DNA of 64,000 bases from Nelumbo lutea. Lineage: Eukaryota > Streptophyta > Magnoliopsida > Proteales > Nelumbonaceae. The stretch spans positions 53,439,655 through 53,503,654 of the forward strand of contig JAKGHH010000005.1 in NCBI GenBank assembly GCA_022828595.1, in the 5' to 3' direction. Position 1 is the stretch's first letter. Each line of letters begins with the position of its first letter. Both the position numbers and the translations under genes were made by a program. Shown piece by piece: positions 1 through 11,980 of the stretch. The notes under the pieces are model-generated. The model saw only the letters and a list, made by a program, of their open reading frames with translations. It was not told the origin of the DNA and searched no databases.

Positions 1-179
1 CCTCTCTTTAATGCTATTACTTGGGGGATATTTATAGCCGCCCTCCCTTTTCCACAGATTGGGCTCCACTCCAACGAATAACACTATCTTTTAGGCCCAT
101 TATTTGGCCTGATCATCAAATATTATCGCTATGGCCGTAGAATTGTCAAAAATTATCGCTATGCCAAAGAGCAATGAGA

Positions 180-475
180 TTACCGTTGGTGTCATTGTTA
201 GAGGATTCTACATGTACAAATTTTTGCCAAAGAGCTAGACCTGAACGCTATTCAGATTGTGACCGATTGTCTACTCTTAGTGAAACTTCTGTTGGCGAAG
301 TCCCAACCCCCCTTGGGGTATTGCCAGATTGCAGGAGTTTTATCTCTTCGTCTGCCGTGTGAGTGTGTGTCACAACTTACCGATTGTCTACTCACCTCAC
401 TCAATGCGTGTCGTACGGCTAATCGAGTGGCTCACAACTTAGCGAAGGTTGCTTGCTTGATTGCATTTGCATAGT
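180..475 (+). pseudogene. LINE RNase H (RVT_3-like) relic
   Basis: A broken coding stretch split over at least two frames. The frame starting at 259 carries a piece reading TDCLLLVKLL, which resembles the 'ETDCLLLV' strand of plant LINE-type RNase H domains. The last part, up to the stop near 474, reads RTANRVAHNLAKVAC, which matches the usual end of that domain (R-x-ANRVAHxLAKxA). The catalytic residues cannot all be traced and frameshifts are needed to join the parts. This looks like an old 5'-truncated insertion, not a working gene. No poly-A tail is visible directly after it. The family is inferred from the motif only. Confidence 0.4.
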
Positions 476-2564
476 CTTCTGTACCTGAATGTATGGTTGA
501 TCTTCTTGTAAAGGACCTTCATGTTTTACGTGTCATTCACAGAGCAACTCTCTCCACCATAGTCCTGATGCAGCTATGCCACATTAAATACCCCAACGGC
601 CCAACCATCGTAAGATCATTTATTGATCTGTTGACGTGGCACAGCTGCGACACCTCCCCATCCGCCAAGCCTGTCGCCGTTGTCTTTGCAGCTTCTCCCA
701 CATCAGCCCTCAAGAGCGGCTAGCCTGCTCTTGTAGGGCCCTGTCAAGCTTGGAGTCAACACCAAACCACAATTGTAGAAAGCAATTCAACTTTCATTTC
801 TCAAATGTTTATAATGATGTTTTTTTTTTTTATAGAAAAACAACACTTCTCTTTGAGATCTATAAGATAATTACCTTCCTAATAAACAAGGAAAAATTTG
901 CTAACAAAGAGAAGAAACTCAAATCTAAACAAATTTAAAAGATTTTCTCATCTTTTACCAAATCTTTGACTGCTTTTATTAAGAAATCATTTACAAGTCC
1001 CACTTGGGCTAGTCAATCCACTAAAATGGGCTCAAGTTCACTTGACTATCATGGGTGTCTTGAGTGTGGGCCTACGAGTATGGGTTTTGTGGCCCATGGC
1101 ATTGAGTCAGATTCACATGGATTTGTAAGAATCTAATTACCAGCCCATCATGGAGCCACAGGAAGGACTACATGGATCTAAAGGAAGAAAAGGGTTTCAC
1201 CTCCCTTTGGCTCTGCATCACACTTGGCTTGGTACACTCATACAAGTTGCCAAAAGAAAGGGAACATTCAATAAAGTGCCAACACTCTGACTTTCCAAGT
1301 CATTATATTTTTTCTATTAATCATACTTTATCGCCATGATTCTCATAGGTTATGTAGGACATTTATGAACTTGGAGTATGGAAAGAGACATGAAAAATCT
1401 GGTACAAACTTGTAATGAATATTCTCTGAAGTGGTTCCAAGTAAGCTGAGAATAAATTTATTTCAACAGTAAAGAAACATCAGTATGCAGCAAAAACAAT
1501 CAGTGAGAACTATACCACCTCTAAATAGGTCCTTTTGATGGAACCAGATAGGTCCTGGATGACAAACATGATAACCGAATAACTGGAGATGTGTATTGTG
1601 TCTAACGTTCCAGAACAAAGTCTACTATTAAGCTCCATATGCACACAAGCTGTGGTGCTATACATAGTAATAACCAGTGTGATTCCCCCTGTTACAATTT
1701 GAGAAACTTGAGATACTCTTCTAACATTCTAAATTACCTAAGTTGCATTTCAGGCAGATGCACTCCCTGCAGTGTATATACATCTGAAAGTCATTCCTTG
1801 TCTAGATTAAGTTGTTTCTATCTAGTTCAGGCAGTAAAAAGAGAGTACAGTAAACAAGTTAAAACTTAGAAAATAAAAAAAGCATAAAAATAGTAAGATA
1901 CATATGAAATGAAATGAGAGTAGAGAGATGATGGGTATATACCTTGAACAACAGTTTCCAGTTCTTTCCCTTGCAAAGGGATTTTAGAATTTTAATTGCA
2001 GAGTTCCATGTGGACACAGCCAAAAGAGCAACCCTTTTGATGTCTCTTCAGAAAAGTGAAAATACAATATAGGATTTTATCAATTGTATCCCAATCTGAA
2101 CCAACAGAGTTCTTGCTATTAGCAGAGAGGTGGTGCTTATGGTGGCCATCTTATGATTAAAACTCCAAGTCACTGACCAGTTTCATTTGAGGGTTGGCTA
2201 CGGAACCAACCCAAGAATTAGGAACAATGACTACAGAGTCTACATCAATTTTTTTTTTTTTTTGATAGATAAAATACAGAGTTTACATCAATAACTGGCT
2301 AATTCTTGAACAATGACCAGTGAGTAAGCAAAAGGTCAGAGGTATACAGTCAATGAAGTCTTTTTCGTTTTCTTTTCTTTTAGTTAGCATCTGCTTTTTT
2401 TTTTTTTTCCACAGGAGTCTGTTTCCAAGATATACCCCATTGGATGATCCTAAGCTGGTTATTGGAAAAATTTTCAAACAACCAAATCTAACTTTTGGCC
2501 CCAAAAATTAGTGCCTCTTAATTTACTGGCTGTGACCATTCATCATCATTATCATTGGTGCTTA
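476..2564. other. Gene-free stretch, anonymous DNA
   Basis: I see no credible gene here. Short open frames lack recognisable domains. T-rich tracts near 820-833 and 2248-2263 are followed by TATAGAAAA and TGATAGATAAA. That resembles the reverse complement of LINE 3' tails, so both may be the ends of very short minus-strand LINE insertions. Confidence 0.4.
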
Positions 2565-2645
2565 AATCATCAATGTTTATCCCAACTATATAGGGTCAGC
2601 TACATGAATCCTATTTCACCATTTCTTAGTGTTTGTACCATATCC
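2565..2645 (+). repeat. SINE-like core (Au-type 3' region)
   Basis: The segment contains a core reading CCCAACTATATAGGGTCAGC followed by TACATGAATCCT and a TTTCACCATT stretch. This resembles the conserved 3' part of plant tRNA-derived Au-type SINEs, which typically read close to AGTTGGGGTCGGCTACATG. No A/B-box head was recognised. Related cores occur near 4940-4990 (minus) and 38920-39010 (plus). Confidence 0.45.
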
Positions 2646-3289
2646 ATTGTTAAATTATTGGTGCTTAAATCATTGATTGTGATCATAATCTACATAATCT
2701 TAGTATCTAGCAGCCAAAAGGGATAAAACATAACAGTTCAGTTGGTACCACATCTTCTACTGATGGACAGAACTACGTGGTCGGGACAACATTTTTGATT
2801 TAAAAAGGAAGCATACCCTTTCCGCTTCCAAGATATATGAGAACATTAGATGGTCCATCTTCTTTAGGTTGACACTCAGCTCTCAAGTGTGGATATGATT
2901 CAATTGTCCTTTCCAGACCCTCTCACAATTTTAAGTACGAAGATTTAAAATCACTGGTGGTAATAAACATAAACATCCATGTTACAACACTACAATTAAC
3001 CAATAAAAAAGTCATGCCACACGTGATGAGGTCTTGCCTCCCCATAAAACATTGACCGATCATGTTGTATAAGAAAGGCCCTCTCTTGTATGGATCATAG
3101 CATGAAGAGTGAAAAGTTCAATTCAATTAAGTGGGAATTCATAAAATATAGTTATATACATTTTAGAAATATTAGGAGTTCAAAAGTGACTCTTAAACAT
3201 AAGCATGGTATGCAGTGCATAATTGGGATCTAGCTCAACCACATATATAGCTTCCAATACGAGGGTTAAAGATTTTGTGACTAGTATGC

Positions 3290-3660
3290 AGTTGCATACA
3301 TTTTATTGACCATCTAAAGGTCGGACAGCTAGAATTGTCTGACCACTCTGGCTCTTGAACTGTAGACCATCCAAGAAGTTCCTCCTCAATTGGAATATCC
3401 AGCCAAAGAGAAGAAGAACCTATTCCTGCACAAATGTTATTTTCTAGTACTATATTTCCCCTTAAAATCAAGATGTATCTCTATACATATTTACACCATA
3501 TTTTACAATCACTAGTTAGAGGAACCAGAGCAACCTGAAGTGGGACAATAGGTGAATAGCCAAGCTGATCATTGGGCTTTTGAACAATTAAAAGTTCTAT
3601 TGCATGAGAGGAATCTGATTCTCGAAGGTGTTAGTGGAACCTTCATGCCAAGATCCTAAA
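3290..3660 (-). pseudogene. Unidentified exon-like relic
   Basis: Two stretches on the minus strand read like real protein rather than random translation. Reading downward from about 3630, one frame gives a segment containing ESDSSHAIELLIVQKPNDQ and GYSPIVPLQVALVPL. From about 3426, after a plausible acceptor TTTGTGCAG, a second frame gives LWLDIPIEEELLGW and VQEPEWSDNSSCPTF. Upstream of the first, an acceptor-like TTTGTAG precedes YESKFLSLLRCPCG and then an in-frame stop. The obvious splice joins create stops, so this is either a decayed gene fragment or a coincidence. I do not recognise the family. Confidence 0.25.
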
Positions 3661-4929
3661 TGTCCACTTTACCACATGGGCATCTTAACAGAGATAGGAA
3701 TTTTGATTCATAGCCTACAAACAATGGAAAGTCAAAACACACAACACAGGACATTGATTACTGTTTACATACTATCAGCTGCTGAATCTAACAACTATAC
3801 ATATCAACATTAGCAAGTGTCAGTGTCCAGTTTAAACTAATAAGGTATAGAAGGTAAGAACTTGATCCGATTGATCATAAAACAAAACCAATGCATTTCT
3901 GGTGATGCCAAAACAAAATAAATGAATAAATAATTGTCTGCAAAATAATATATTAGTGTCAGATGATACTACTGAATGAACTTCCACAAACAGTGATTTA
4001 AAACATGGATACATGATACAGGGTACAGGGCATTCAACCATCCTAAGGCATAAACCAGAATGCAAGAAGCATAAGCCTCCTAAGCATGGATGTTTTAATT
4101 AATAAATAATTAGAAATAAGATAAAATAAATAAAGATGACAGTAAATATCCTATAAAAACAGGAAATTTTAAGAGAAATTAAAAAAATTTCATACTTGTA
4201 ATTTCTAATAATAAAATCATTATATTTAAAACATAGGATTGAAGTATCACCATCCATAACTATAAAAATATCATCAGCCATCACTATATCACTTGCAAAA
4301 CTGCAAACCATAATTCCAGAATTAACAATTCACATAAATTACACAACATTAACATAAACAAGTTTGTCATCTCATATTTAGATGAATGCAATGCATTTAA
4401 AGAAATCAAAGCTATGGTGGTGCCTCTACTTCTATTTATAACATTTTATTATAATATTGCAATATACAAATTTGGAGGAATTTCATCCTTTGCTTTGTGC
4501 TAATATACAATAGGTAACCAAACAAAATGGTTCCTCCACTTTTATATTTTTATCATAAAAAAACCATCTTAAAAGGTAAGAACATAAGAGGCATATACTA
4601 AGGGCATTCGGCTCAAGTGTATGCCTCTATACTGGGGGCATATGACTCAAGTGTATCCACGCCTCTACTGTGCACCTCCAAGCATTTTCTTAGTAACTTG
4701 CTTGGAGGCGTGCCTCCTAGTGTGCACCTGCAGTGACCAAGCCTGTCTCCAGATGGAAAGGAGAAATGATAAAGAAAATAGAGATCACCTTTCATAGCCA
4801 AGACCTTCAAGAATAAGTCATATGAACTCCCAAAAATTTACTGGCGCTAAATATGTTACGAAGTATGCATGCAAGACCAAATGCCATGTAACTGTGAGTT
4901 TATCAACAAAAGAATAATTTGAGTCTAAA
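3661..4929. other. Gene-free AT-rich stretch
   Basis: No supported gene. Short open frames on both strands have no recognisable motif. Around 4590-4720 there are imperfect repeats of a GGCATAT..ACTCAAGTGTAT unit and of a GCCTCC-rich unit, with no clear element boundaries. Confidence 0.4.
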
Positions 4930-4992
4930 GCATCTACAGGTAGCTGACCCCATATAGTTATAACAAGGCTTAGATGATGATGGCGACACTGC
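4930..4992 (-). repeat. SINE-like core (minus strand)
   Basis: Read on the minus strand the segment gives GCCTTGTTATAACTATATGG followed by GGTCAGCTACCTGTAGATG. This resembles the Au-type SINE core also seen near 2575 and 38930. Only the core is recognisable. Confidence 0.4.
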
Positions 4993-5163
4993 TGGACTTC
5001 ATAAAAAGATATGAAGAACCTGTCATGCTGACCACGAGAACAGTTTACAAGCCGCCTGGTTATGAAATTAGTACATGCATTGGGGCTGCATCCACCATTC
5101 ATATATTCCACCAAGGAGAGATGCTAAATTCCTAGAAGAAAAAGGAAACAATAATAATGTTAA

Positions 5164-5502
5164 TAATGTACAAATAGTGTCCAGTTCATACAAATCAAAT
5201 CAAAAGAAGGGCCCCCTTCGAAAATCTCAAAGATATGGAATCAGAAGAGGACAGTGATCCCGGCATGCCAATGGCAGCAACCGAATAAAAACATAAAACT
5301 AGTCATTGGTCAATTATACATGACTGTCATGTAATAATGTACAAATAGTGTCCAGTTCATACAAACCAAATCAAAAGAAGGGCCCCCTTTGAAAATCTCA
5401 AAGATATGGAATCAGAAGAGGACAGTGATCCCGGCATGCCAATGGCAGCAACCGAATAAAAACATAAAACTAGTCATTGGTCAATTATACATGACTGTCA
5501 TG
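5164..5502. repeat. 171-bp tandem duplication (two copies)
   Basis: Two head-to-tail copies, about 5164-5331 and 5335-5502, run with a 171-bp period and differ at only a few bases (for example CCCTTCGAAA versus CCCTTTGAAA, and CAAATCAAATC versus CAAACCAAATC). The near identity points to a recent local duplication. Each copy contains a short acidic open tail on the plus strand (KDMESEEDSDPGMP then a stop), but the frame is closed upstream, so I do not call a gene. Confidence 0.85.
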
Positions 5503-5979
5503 CTTGTAACAACAACAAAAAACTTTGATGATCATGTTGGTTACCTGCAACTGTGACTGGTAAATCCTATAGAGAACGACAAAACAAACAGATTGATCCA
5601 TGACAGCTAACAGGCTCAGATTTGTCATTTGAGTCACTTGACTAATCAGATCCACATCCCCTTTATTTGTCTTTAAGTTGTGCTTGTTTCTCCGCCAATG
5701 GACAGAAAAGATTCAGTCTGAAATATTTCAGCTATCATCGGTGCCTCTCTTACAGCAAAAAACTTCTTTTCTGCTCCTTTCTAATTTGTTTTCATGTAAA
5801 TGCCAAGGAAAACAAAGTTTTCTCGTGTACTTGTCCTCTGTACTGATCAGCAAAGCAGAAGAAAACTTTCTTCCTAGAACAACTTCTTAGAATCTAAAGC
5901 TTGTCAGATTTCCAATGCCTCTTTGATCTAAAGCGTTGAAGAACATATAGCTCTTTGAATACAAACTAGAACTTCACTG
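5503..5979. other. No gene seen
   Basis: An open frame of about 70 codons on the plus strand (5678-5890) has no recognisable domain. Nothing else is supported. Confidence 0.4.
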
Positions 5980-6322
5980 TAATACAGCCCTAAACCATGC
6001 ATTGCTCATTTTTCAGAAAAGAATATCCTTTCAAACAAAACAAAATAAAATAAACCAGACACTTGAATCTTGCACTGTAATAGTTCTGGCTCGCCGATCT
6101 CCACTGGATGACTGAGTGCTGCTAGAAAGTAGAAACCCCCCCCCTAGCCCTCTTCTTCCCTCTTCTTCCGGCTTCCATCAAGAAGACGCTCTTCTTTTGT
6201 ACCTATTTGATCCAGACGGTTGAACCGTCAAAATGTCATCCTAAAGAAAACGGTTCGGCTTCCGTTTCCATTTTTGACGCAACGCTCAGTAAACGACAAA
6301 GCAATAGAATCAATTTCCGCTT
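5980..6322 (-). repeat. Block repeated in inverse at 11.6 and 14.8 kb
   Basis: Read on the minus strand this block matches plus-strand segments at about 11608-11980 and 14780-15165. Shared landmarks in order are ATTGCTTTGTCGTTTACTGA, AAAATGGAAAC, GAAGAGCGTCTT, TTTCTACTTTCTA, GTCATCCAGTGGAG, AGATTCAAGTGT and GGCTGTATTAC-like ends. The block lies about 260 bp before the PME start codon, so it may form part of the PME upstream region. It contains a C10 run near 6139. Whether it began as a promoter piece or as a transposon is not visible. Confidence 0.7.
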
Positions 6323-6578
6323 CTGCACCTTATTAAACGGCCTGAAAGTCAGTAGCCATTAGCCAGCTAGCCATTTCGACATCAACTGAAAATCCTGTTA
6401 ATCCAGAATAAACTTTTACTAATCTGGGGTTCCCCCCGTAAAACAAGAGAAGGCGAACGTTACCATCACCGACCCACCCCACCTCATCGATGGACTTCCG
6501 AAAATTCATAAAGTCCATTTCCTCTCAAGTCTCACCCCTCGGAACGCTCCAAACTCCTCTTCATCACATCTCATCTCA
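6323..6578 (+). promoter_or_regulatory. Proximal upstream region / 5' leader of PME
   Basis: The segment lies directly upstream of the PME start codon. A possible TATA-like TTATTAAA lies at about 6330, and a pyrimidine-rich CT leader (6520-6578) runs up to the ATG, as is common for plant 5' leaders. The transcription start is not determinable from the sequence alone. Confidence 0.35.
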
Positions 6579-8597
6579 ATGGCTTCCTTCCTCTCTCTCA
6601 CCCTTCTGTCCCTTCTCCTCTTCTTCTCCATCTCCTCTGCAATCACCCATCATCATTCCCATCACAATTCCTCCGTACACCCGCATTTCAAAAGAACCAG
6701 AAGGCCGAGTTCACCGTCCCTAAAAGCATCACTTTCTACAATTCCACCTGAGATCCAACAAGCATGCAAAGCCACTCGGAATCCAGACACCTGCGCGACC
6801 ACCATAGCTCAGTCATCGAATCTCACGCAAAACTCAAAACCCATCGACATCATCCAGTCCGCCATCTCTGTCTCGCTTCAGAACGTCATAACCGCCCGAT
6901 CAATGGTGAAAACCATTCTTGCCTCCTCCGCCGGCAACCCAAATCGCACCATTGCCGCGAAGAACTGTTTGGAGGTCTTAGGCTACTCGGTATACCGCAT
7001 ATCTTGGACGTCGAAGGTTCTTCCACATGGGAGAGTCAAGGACGCTCGGGCTTGGATGAGCGCGGCCCTTCTCTACCACTCCGCCTGCTGGTCTGGCCTC
7101 AAATACGTCAACGACACCTCGAAAGTCAATGAAACAATGGCGTTCATGGACTCATTGGTCGGCTTGATCAGTAACGCTCTTAGCATGATCGTGTCTTACG
7201 ACCTGTTCGGAAACGACATGGCTTCGTGGAGGCCGCCAATGACGGAGCGATCCGGGTTTTGGGAGAACGGTTCAGTTGGCGGGACGGATTTGGGGTTCAA
7301 AGGAGGTTTTCCGTCAGGGTTAACCCCGGACGTTACAGTCTGTAAGGAGGAGGGAATGGGGTGCTATCAGACGGTGCAGTCGGCGGTAGACGCCACGCCA
7401 GATTACGCCGGGATGCGCAGGTTTGTGATTCGGATCAAAGAGGGCGTTTACCAGGAGACGGTTCGAGTGCCGCTTGAGAAGAAAAACGTGGTATTTTTGG
7501 GTGATGGCATGGGCAAAACTGTCATTACAGGTTCGCTCAACGCGGGTCAACCTGGTATCTCCACCTTCAACACTGCAACCGTCGGTAAGCACAGCCACAT
7601 CTAAGATCTAAGTCCTAACCATCCCATTATCCATTGAGCGTTTGATGATACACGTGATCTCAGCCGTTCATTTTTTCAAGTAGGTCCCATCTCTCATGCG
7701 GTTACCTTACCTCGCATAATCGCATGTGAATTAGATCCTCATTCACGTGAGAATTTCGAGCTTCGACAGACGACAGGGGCAATTATTTTAGTGGAGGAAA
7801 CTATAGATGGGAAATTAGGACTATAGTTCGTAGTCCGTGACTATTGTCCTTGTCTTGATAATGGAATTAGAATCAATGAATCATTTGCTGATTAATTTTT
7901 CTGTTGGGCAGGAGTAATTGGGGACGGGTTTATGGCCCGTGACATAACATTCGAGAACACGGCCGGGCCGGACGCTCACCAAGCCGTGGCATTCCGCTCA
8001 GACAGCGACCTCTCCATACTCGAGAATTGCGAATTCCTAGGCAATCAAGACACACTCTATGCCCATTCCGTGCGTCAATTCTACAAATCATGTCGAATAG
8101 AAGGCAACGTGGATTTCATCTTCGGCAACTCGGCTGCCGTCTTTCAGGACTGCGTCATCCGAGTCCGCCCACGCCAAGTCAAGCCCGAGCAGGGCGAGAC
8201 CAATACGGTCACGGCCCATGGGCGCACAGACCCAGCGCAATCAACTGGCTTCGTCTTCCAGAATTGTGTCATCAATGCCACAGATGAGTACATGGCTCTG
8301 TACAATGCCAACCCCAAGGTCCACAGAAACTTCTTGGGTAGGCCATGGAAGGAATACTCGAGAACAGTGTTCGTAGATTGCTATATGGAGACACTCATCA
8401 ACCCAGAAGGTTGGATGCCATGGAGCGGAGACTTCGCATTGGGGACGCTCTACTATGGTGAGTTCCAGAATGCCGGGCCGGGGGCTAATGTGTCGTCGAG
8501 GGTGCCATGGAGTAGTCAGATACCGGCCGAGCATTTATTCGCGTATTCGGTGCCGAATTTCATTCAAGGCAACGAGTGGATACCAACATCTTCTTAA
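6579..8597 (+). CDS. PME51: Pectin methylesterase with PMEI pro-domain
   Basis: Two exons, 6579-7584 and 7912-8597, join with GT-AG borders (GTCG|GTAAGC, GGGCAG|GAGTA) to 564 codons including the stop, so 563 aa. This is the usual length of type I plant PMEs. Residues 1-21 form a secretion signal ([20 protein letters not shown]). A PMEI pro-domain follows, with Cys63 and Cys72 ([13 protein letters not shown]) and later [10 protein letters not shown] and YHSACW. The CE8 catalytic domain starts near residue 245. It holds Gln359 (HQAVAFR), Gln381 and the acid Asp382 (GNQDTLY), the nucleophile Asp403 (VDFIFG), and Arg479 and Trp481 (LGRPW), so all key residues are intact. The enzyme removes methyl esters from homogalacturonan in the wall. 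No classical RRLL or RKLL processing site was seen between the domains. PME51 is the closest guess; the family call is firm, the orthologue less so. Confidence 0.95.
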
Positions 8598-9098
8598 CTA
8601 CGTTAATAGTAGTACAAGAAAAGGAATTAATAATATTATCAATATATATTTTTCATCTGTAATTGCCAGCTGGTAATTTTACTTAGGACCTTTAGTCAAA
8701 CCAAACATAGCTTTAGAGGAAATGAAAGCGAAATTTCCAAAATGATTGTGTAAGGATCGATCAGACTGGTCCCGTCTAGAAAGTAGCGTTAGAAAAAAAT
8801 GGCATTATAGCAATCAGCTGAATTGTTTGTCACTTTGTCCACTTCATCTGTTATAATTTCCTTTGTCTTTGAACGAAAATTGATACTTTTCAATCAAGAG
8901 TAACCAAGCACATGATACGACAGTGACATGTGTTGGACGAGGCGATTTTAAACTATACTCGGTTCCACTCCTACAACTAGTCAAAATCAGGAACGCCTCA
9001 CAACGTCCTACATCACATCTCTACCGTGTATTGAGAATATCTCCCAATGATATCATCATTTCTGATACATCATCAGGAGATCTTTTTAATACACGGCC
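8598..9098. other. 3' flank of PME, no further gene
   Basis: AT-rich 3' flank with AATTAATAATATT near 8628 that could act in polyadenylation. From about 9030 a module with AATATCTCCC and GGAAGATGTTT begins. It recurs near 9205-9250, 11065, 14288 and 45967-46012 and is a dispersed repeat of unknown type. Confidence 0.4.
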
Positions 9099-9189
9099 GG
9101 GATGTACTGTAGGACATCGTGGGGCGCCCCCTTGTGGGGCACATATGTCTTAAGGATTGAATTTCCATCGGTGCCCTACAGTACATTCC
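9099..9189. repeat. Short fold-back element
   Basis: The ends are inverted copies: GGGATGTACTGTAGGACATC at the left and, read in reverse complement, GGAATGTACTGTAGGGCACC at the right, enclosing about 50 bp. This gives a hairpin of about 91 bp. It may be a tiny MITE or part of the neighbouring dispersed repeat. No target-site duplication was recognised. Confidence 0.5.
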
Positions 9190-9251
9190 AACCTTGACAA
9201 TTACGGAATATCTCCTAGTGATAATGACAATTACGGAAGATGTTTCAGATA

Positions 9252-9790
9252 GGGGGTGAGAAAAAACCAAAAATTCGAATCGACTGAAAAAATCAATTGA
9301 AATCGAACCGAAAATTTGGTTAACTAAATCGGTCGATTTGATTTCAGTTTAATATTTTAAAAAACTGAAGGTATTGATTCGGTTTTGGTTAATCAAAATA
9401 GAAAATCAGTGATTAATCAAATTGATCGGTATACATATATTTATATATATTTTTTGTATATTTGTATATACTATATATCATATATTTTTATACATTATAA
9501 ATTAATAAATATGCATTATATATAAATATATAATATATTATTTATTATTTAAAATATAATATTATATATTTCTAGTATTTTGTTATATATTTATATATTT
9601 TTCTATAATAAATATTGTAAATAATAAAAAACTAAAAAACTGACAAACCAAACCAACGGTTAACCAAACCGATCAACTGGTTAACTCATCGGATTTGGTT
9701 TGGTTTCTATTACCGGTTTTCTAAAAACCAATAACCCTGATTTAGTTTCAAAAACTAACCCATGGTTCAGTACCGAACCGTAAGCACTCC
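9252..9790. mobile_element. MITE-like AT-rich inverted-repeat element
   Basis: The left part is rich in AACCGAAAATTTGG and CGGTTTTGG motifs and the right part in CCAAACCGATCAACTGG and ACCGAACCG motifs. These fold back on each other around a very AT-rich centre (9430-9620). The termini (TAGGGGGTGA.. and, in reverse complement, TAGGAGTGCTTACGG) are only partly similar. The composition matches the related elements at 11189 and 14410. Boundaries are approximate. Confidence 0.5.
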
Positions 9791-9893
9791 TATTTCCAGA
9801 TGTTCCCAATGCACACTAAAATGTGTATATGGGGTGGGCGCCTACAGGACACGCTTGGGGTGTCAATATGAATTTGGCATCCTTAACATTTTG

Positions 9894-10990
9894 CTAGAAA
9901 TGATGGCTTTTGCATTTTGTTTTGATTAGGTACTTCTCATTCCAAGCATTCATTTTGCTCTCAACTCTCTCCACCAACTGGGAAAAGATATTTGTTTTGG
10001 TTATGCTAAAAAATGTATGTAGTCCAAGGTATTTGGAGGGGCTCCTTACTAGCTTGACTTTGATGCTCTTAGCTATGATTCTCATGAATTTGGGGTGGGT
10101 TCTGGAGCTAAAAAAGATTTCAAACTTAGTAAAATTTACTTGTTGACTAAAAGCCCTTTCAAATCTTTGAATGACTTCCACCACATGGGCTCCTTCTTGA
10201 AGGGAGGCCCTTGTGAATATATAGTTGTCATATGCAAAAAAACAAGTGATAAATGATGGGGCAATGAGCATTTAATCTTATACCTGAGATTAAGGAGATA
10301 AAGGGTCCCCTTGCCTAATTCCTCTTTCTGAGAATAGTTTTTCTATGGAAGTACCATTGACTAGAATATGATAAGATACTACGAATACACACTCCATTAC
10401 CCATCGGACCCACCTTTGACCAAAACCCAATTTGAGAAAAACCCTTTGAATAAAATCCCACTCCAGCCTGTCATAAGCCTTGCTCATGTCAAGTTTAAGA
10501 GCCATTATTCCTTTTGAACTTTTTGAGGTTTTCATGTGGTGGATTAGTTCATGGGATATGAGGATGTTTTCATTTATCACCCTTCCCAGAATGAAAACAC
10601 TCTAGTTTAGGCTGATGATAGAGTCAAGATAGGGCTTCAACCAATTTACCAACACTTTTGCAATGGTCTTGTAGGTTGTATTACAAAGGCTAATAGGTCT
10701 AAAGTGGGTTGCACAACCAGGGGTATTTACCTTAGGGACTAGAGTAATGTAGGTAGAGTTCAATTCTCTTAACAAGTGCCCGGAGTAGAAAAAACCTTTT
10801 ACCGCATTGATTATATCTTCCTTAACTATTCCCCAATACTTTTGGAAGAAGAAATTAGGAAGACCATTTGGCCCCAAGGTTTTCTTGGGTTCTATTTGAA
10901 ACAAAACAACGTCTATCTCTTCATCATTTACATCCCTTTCTAGTGTAGCCCACAAATCTTTTATAATAATGTTGGTACAAGCTTCCATAG
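9894..10990 (-). pseudogene. LINE reverse transcriptase relic, copy A
   Basis: Three consecutive minus-strand frames carry the L1-type RT of a plant LINE in the right order. The first (10988-10602) includes PKKTLGPNGLPNFFFQKYW and HFRPISLCNTTYKTIAKVL. The second (10580-10290) has MALKLDMSKAYDRLEWDF and IRQGDPLSP. The third (10271-9894) has FFAYDNYIF where the active-site FADD box should be, followed by PSKYLGL. The active-site aspartate pair is altered and frameshifts separate the parts, so it is dead. It lies in a ~2.5 kb block repeated at 13.1-15.6 kb. Confidence 0.8.
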
Positions 10991-11188
10991 CTCTTTATGT
11001 CAACAGACGGGGGTTTGCAGATTTGTAAATGTCTCAAAACATATTCCACTATGTAATGAGAATATCTCCTTGCAGATAATAACACACAAGTACTGGACAT
11101 ATCCCTGATGTATGAATAAAATGTGTTATGAGGTTGGTGTGAGGAGCGTTACATGAGAAACATATCTAGACTCTTATGCATAGGGGTG

Positions 11189-11605
11189 TTCATGGTTCAG
11201 TTAATTAAATTATGGGAGATTTTTTGAAACCGAATAGGTTCTACTAGTTTGTGTTTATCTTCGAACCAATATCATCAGTTAACCGGTTGATTGATTTTGG
11301 TTTTTGTCTAGCCGATTCTTTGGTTCTTTGGTTTTTTATATTTATAACATATATTATAAACAAATATATATAATATATTATGTTATAAATAATAAACGAT
11401 ATATAATATATTATATATTATAAATATATATATGTATATATTTATATATATAATGCACATATTTGTATATAATATATAGATAATATGTGAGATATATTAA
11501 AAATATATAATATACATATAAATATATATCGATCGATTCGATTAACCATATTTTTTATTCAATTTTCTAAATTCGGTTTGATTTTTCGATTTTTTATGAA
11601 CACCC
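11189..11605. mobile_element. MITE with GGGTGTTCAT ends, copy 1
   Basis: The element begins GGGTGTTCATGGTTCAG and ends TTTTTTATGAACACCC, so the ends are inverted copies of GGGTGTTCAT. The interior is AT-rich with CCGAATAGG and TTCGGTTTG-type motifs on the two sides. Such ends are common in plant MITEs, but the superfamily is not clear because no exact target duplication was found. Confidence 0.6.
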
Positions 11606-11607
11606 AG

Positions 11608-11980
11608 ACATGAAAATTGATTTTATTGCTTTGTCGTTTACTGAGCATTGTGCCAAAAATGGAAACAAAAGTTGAATCGTTTTCTTTTGAACGATGTTTT
11701 GACGGTTTAACCGTTTGAGTTAAAAATGTACGAAAGAAGAGCGTCTTGTTGATGAAAGCCTGAAGAAGAAGAGTGGATTTCTACTTTCTACCATCAATAA
11801 GTCATCCAGTGGAGTATAGTTAGGAGCTAGCCAGAACTATTGTAGTGTGAGATTCAAGTGTTTGCATCAGTAATAGAGTGTCTGGTTTACTTTATTTGTT
11901 TTTATGGTTACATTGAAACTTTGAAAGAATATTCATTTTTTAAAAAACAACAATGATCATTTGGGGTTGTATTATAGTTA
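11608..11980 (+). repeat. Copy of the PME-upstream block (direct)
   Basis: This is a direct-orientation copy of the block at 5980-6322, which lies inverted before PME. Shared landmarks include TTGCTTTGTCGTTTACTGAG, GAAGAGCGTCTTGTTGATGA, TTTCTACTTTCTACC and GTCATCCAGTGGAG. It starts directly after the MITE ending near 11605. Confidence 0.7.

Noticed and set aside
4818..5114. 98-codon minus-strand frame
   Set aside because: It overlaps a SINE core and lacks any motif.
5190..5257. Acidic C-terminus-like frame in the tandem duplication
   Set aside because: The frame is closed by a stop about 40 bases upstream and no splice partner was found, so a chance frame is more likely.
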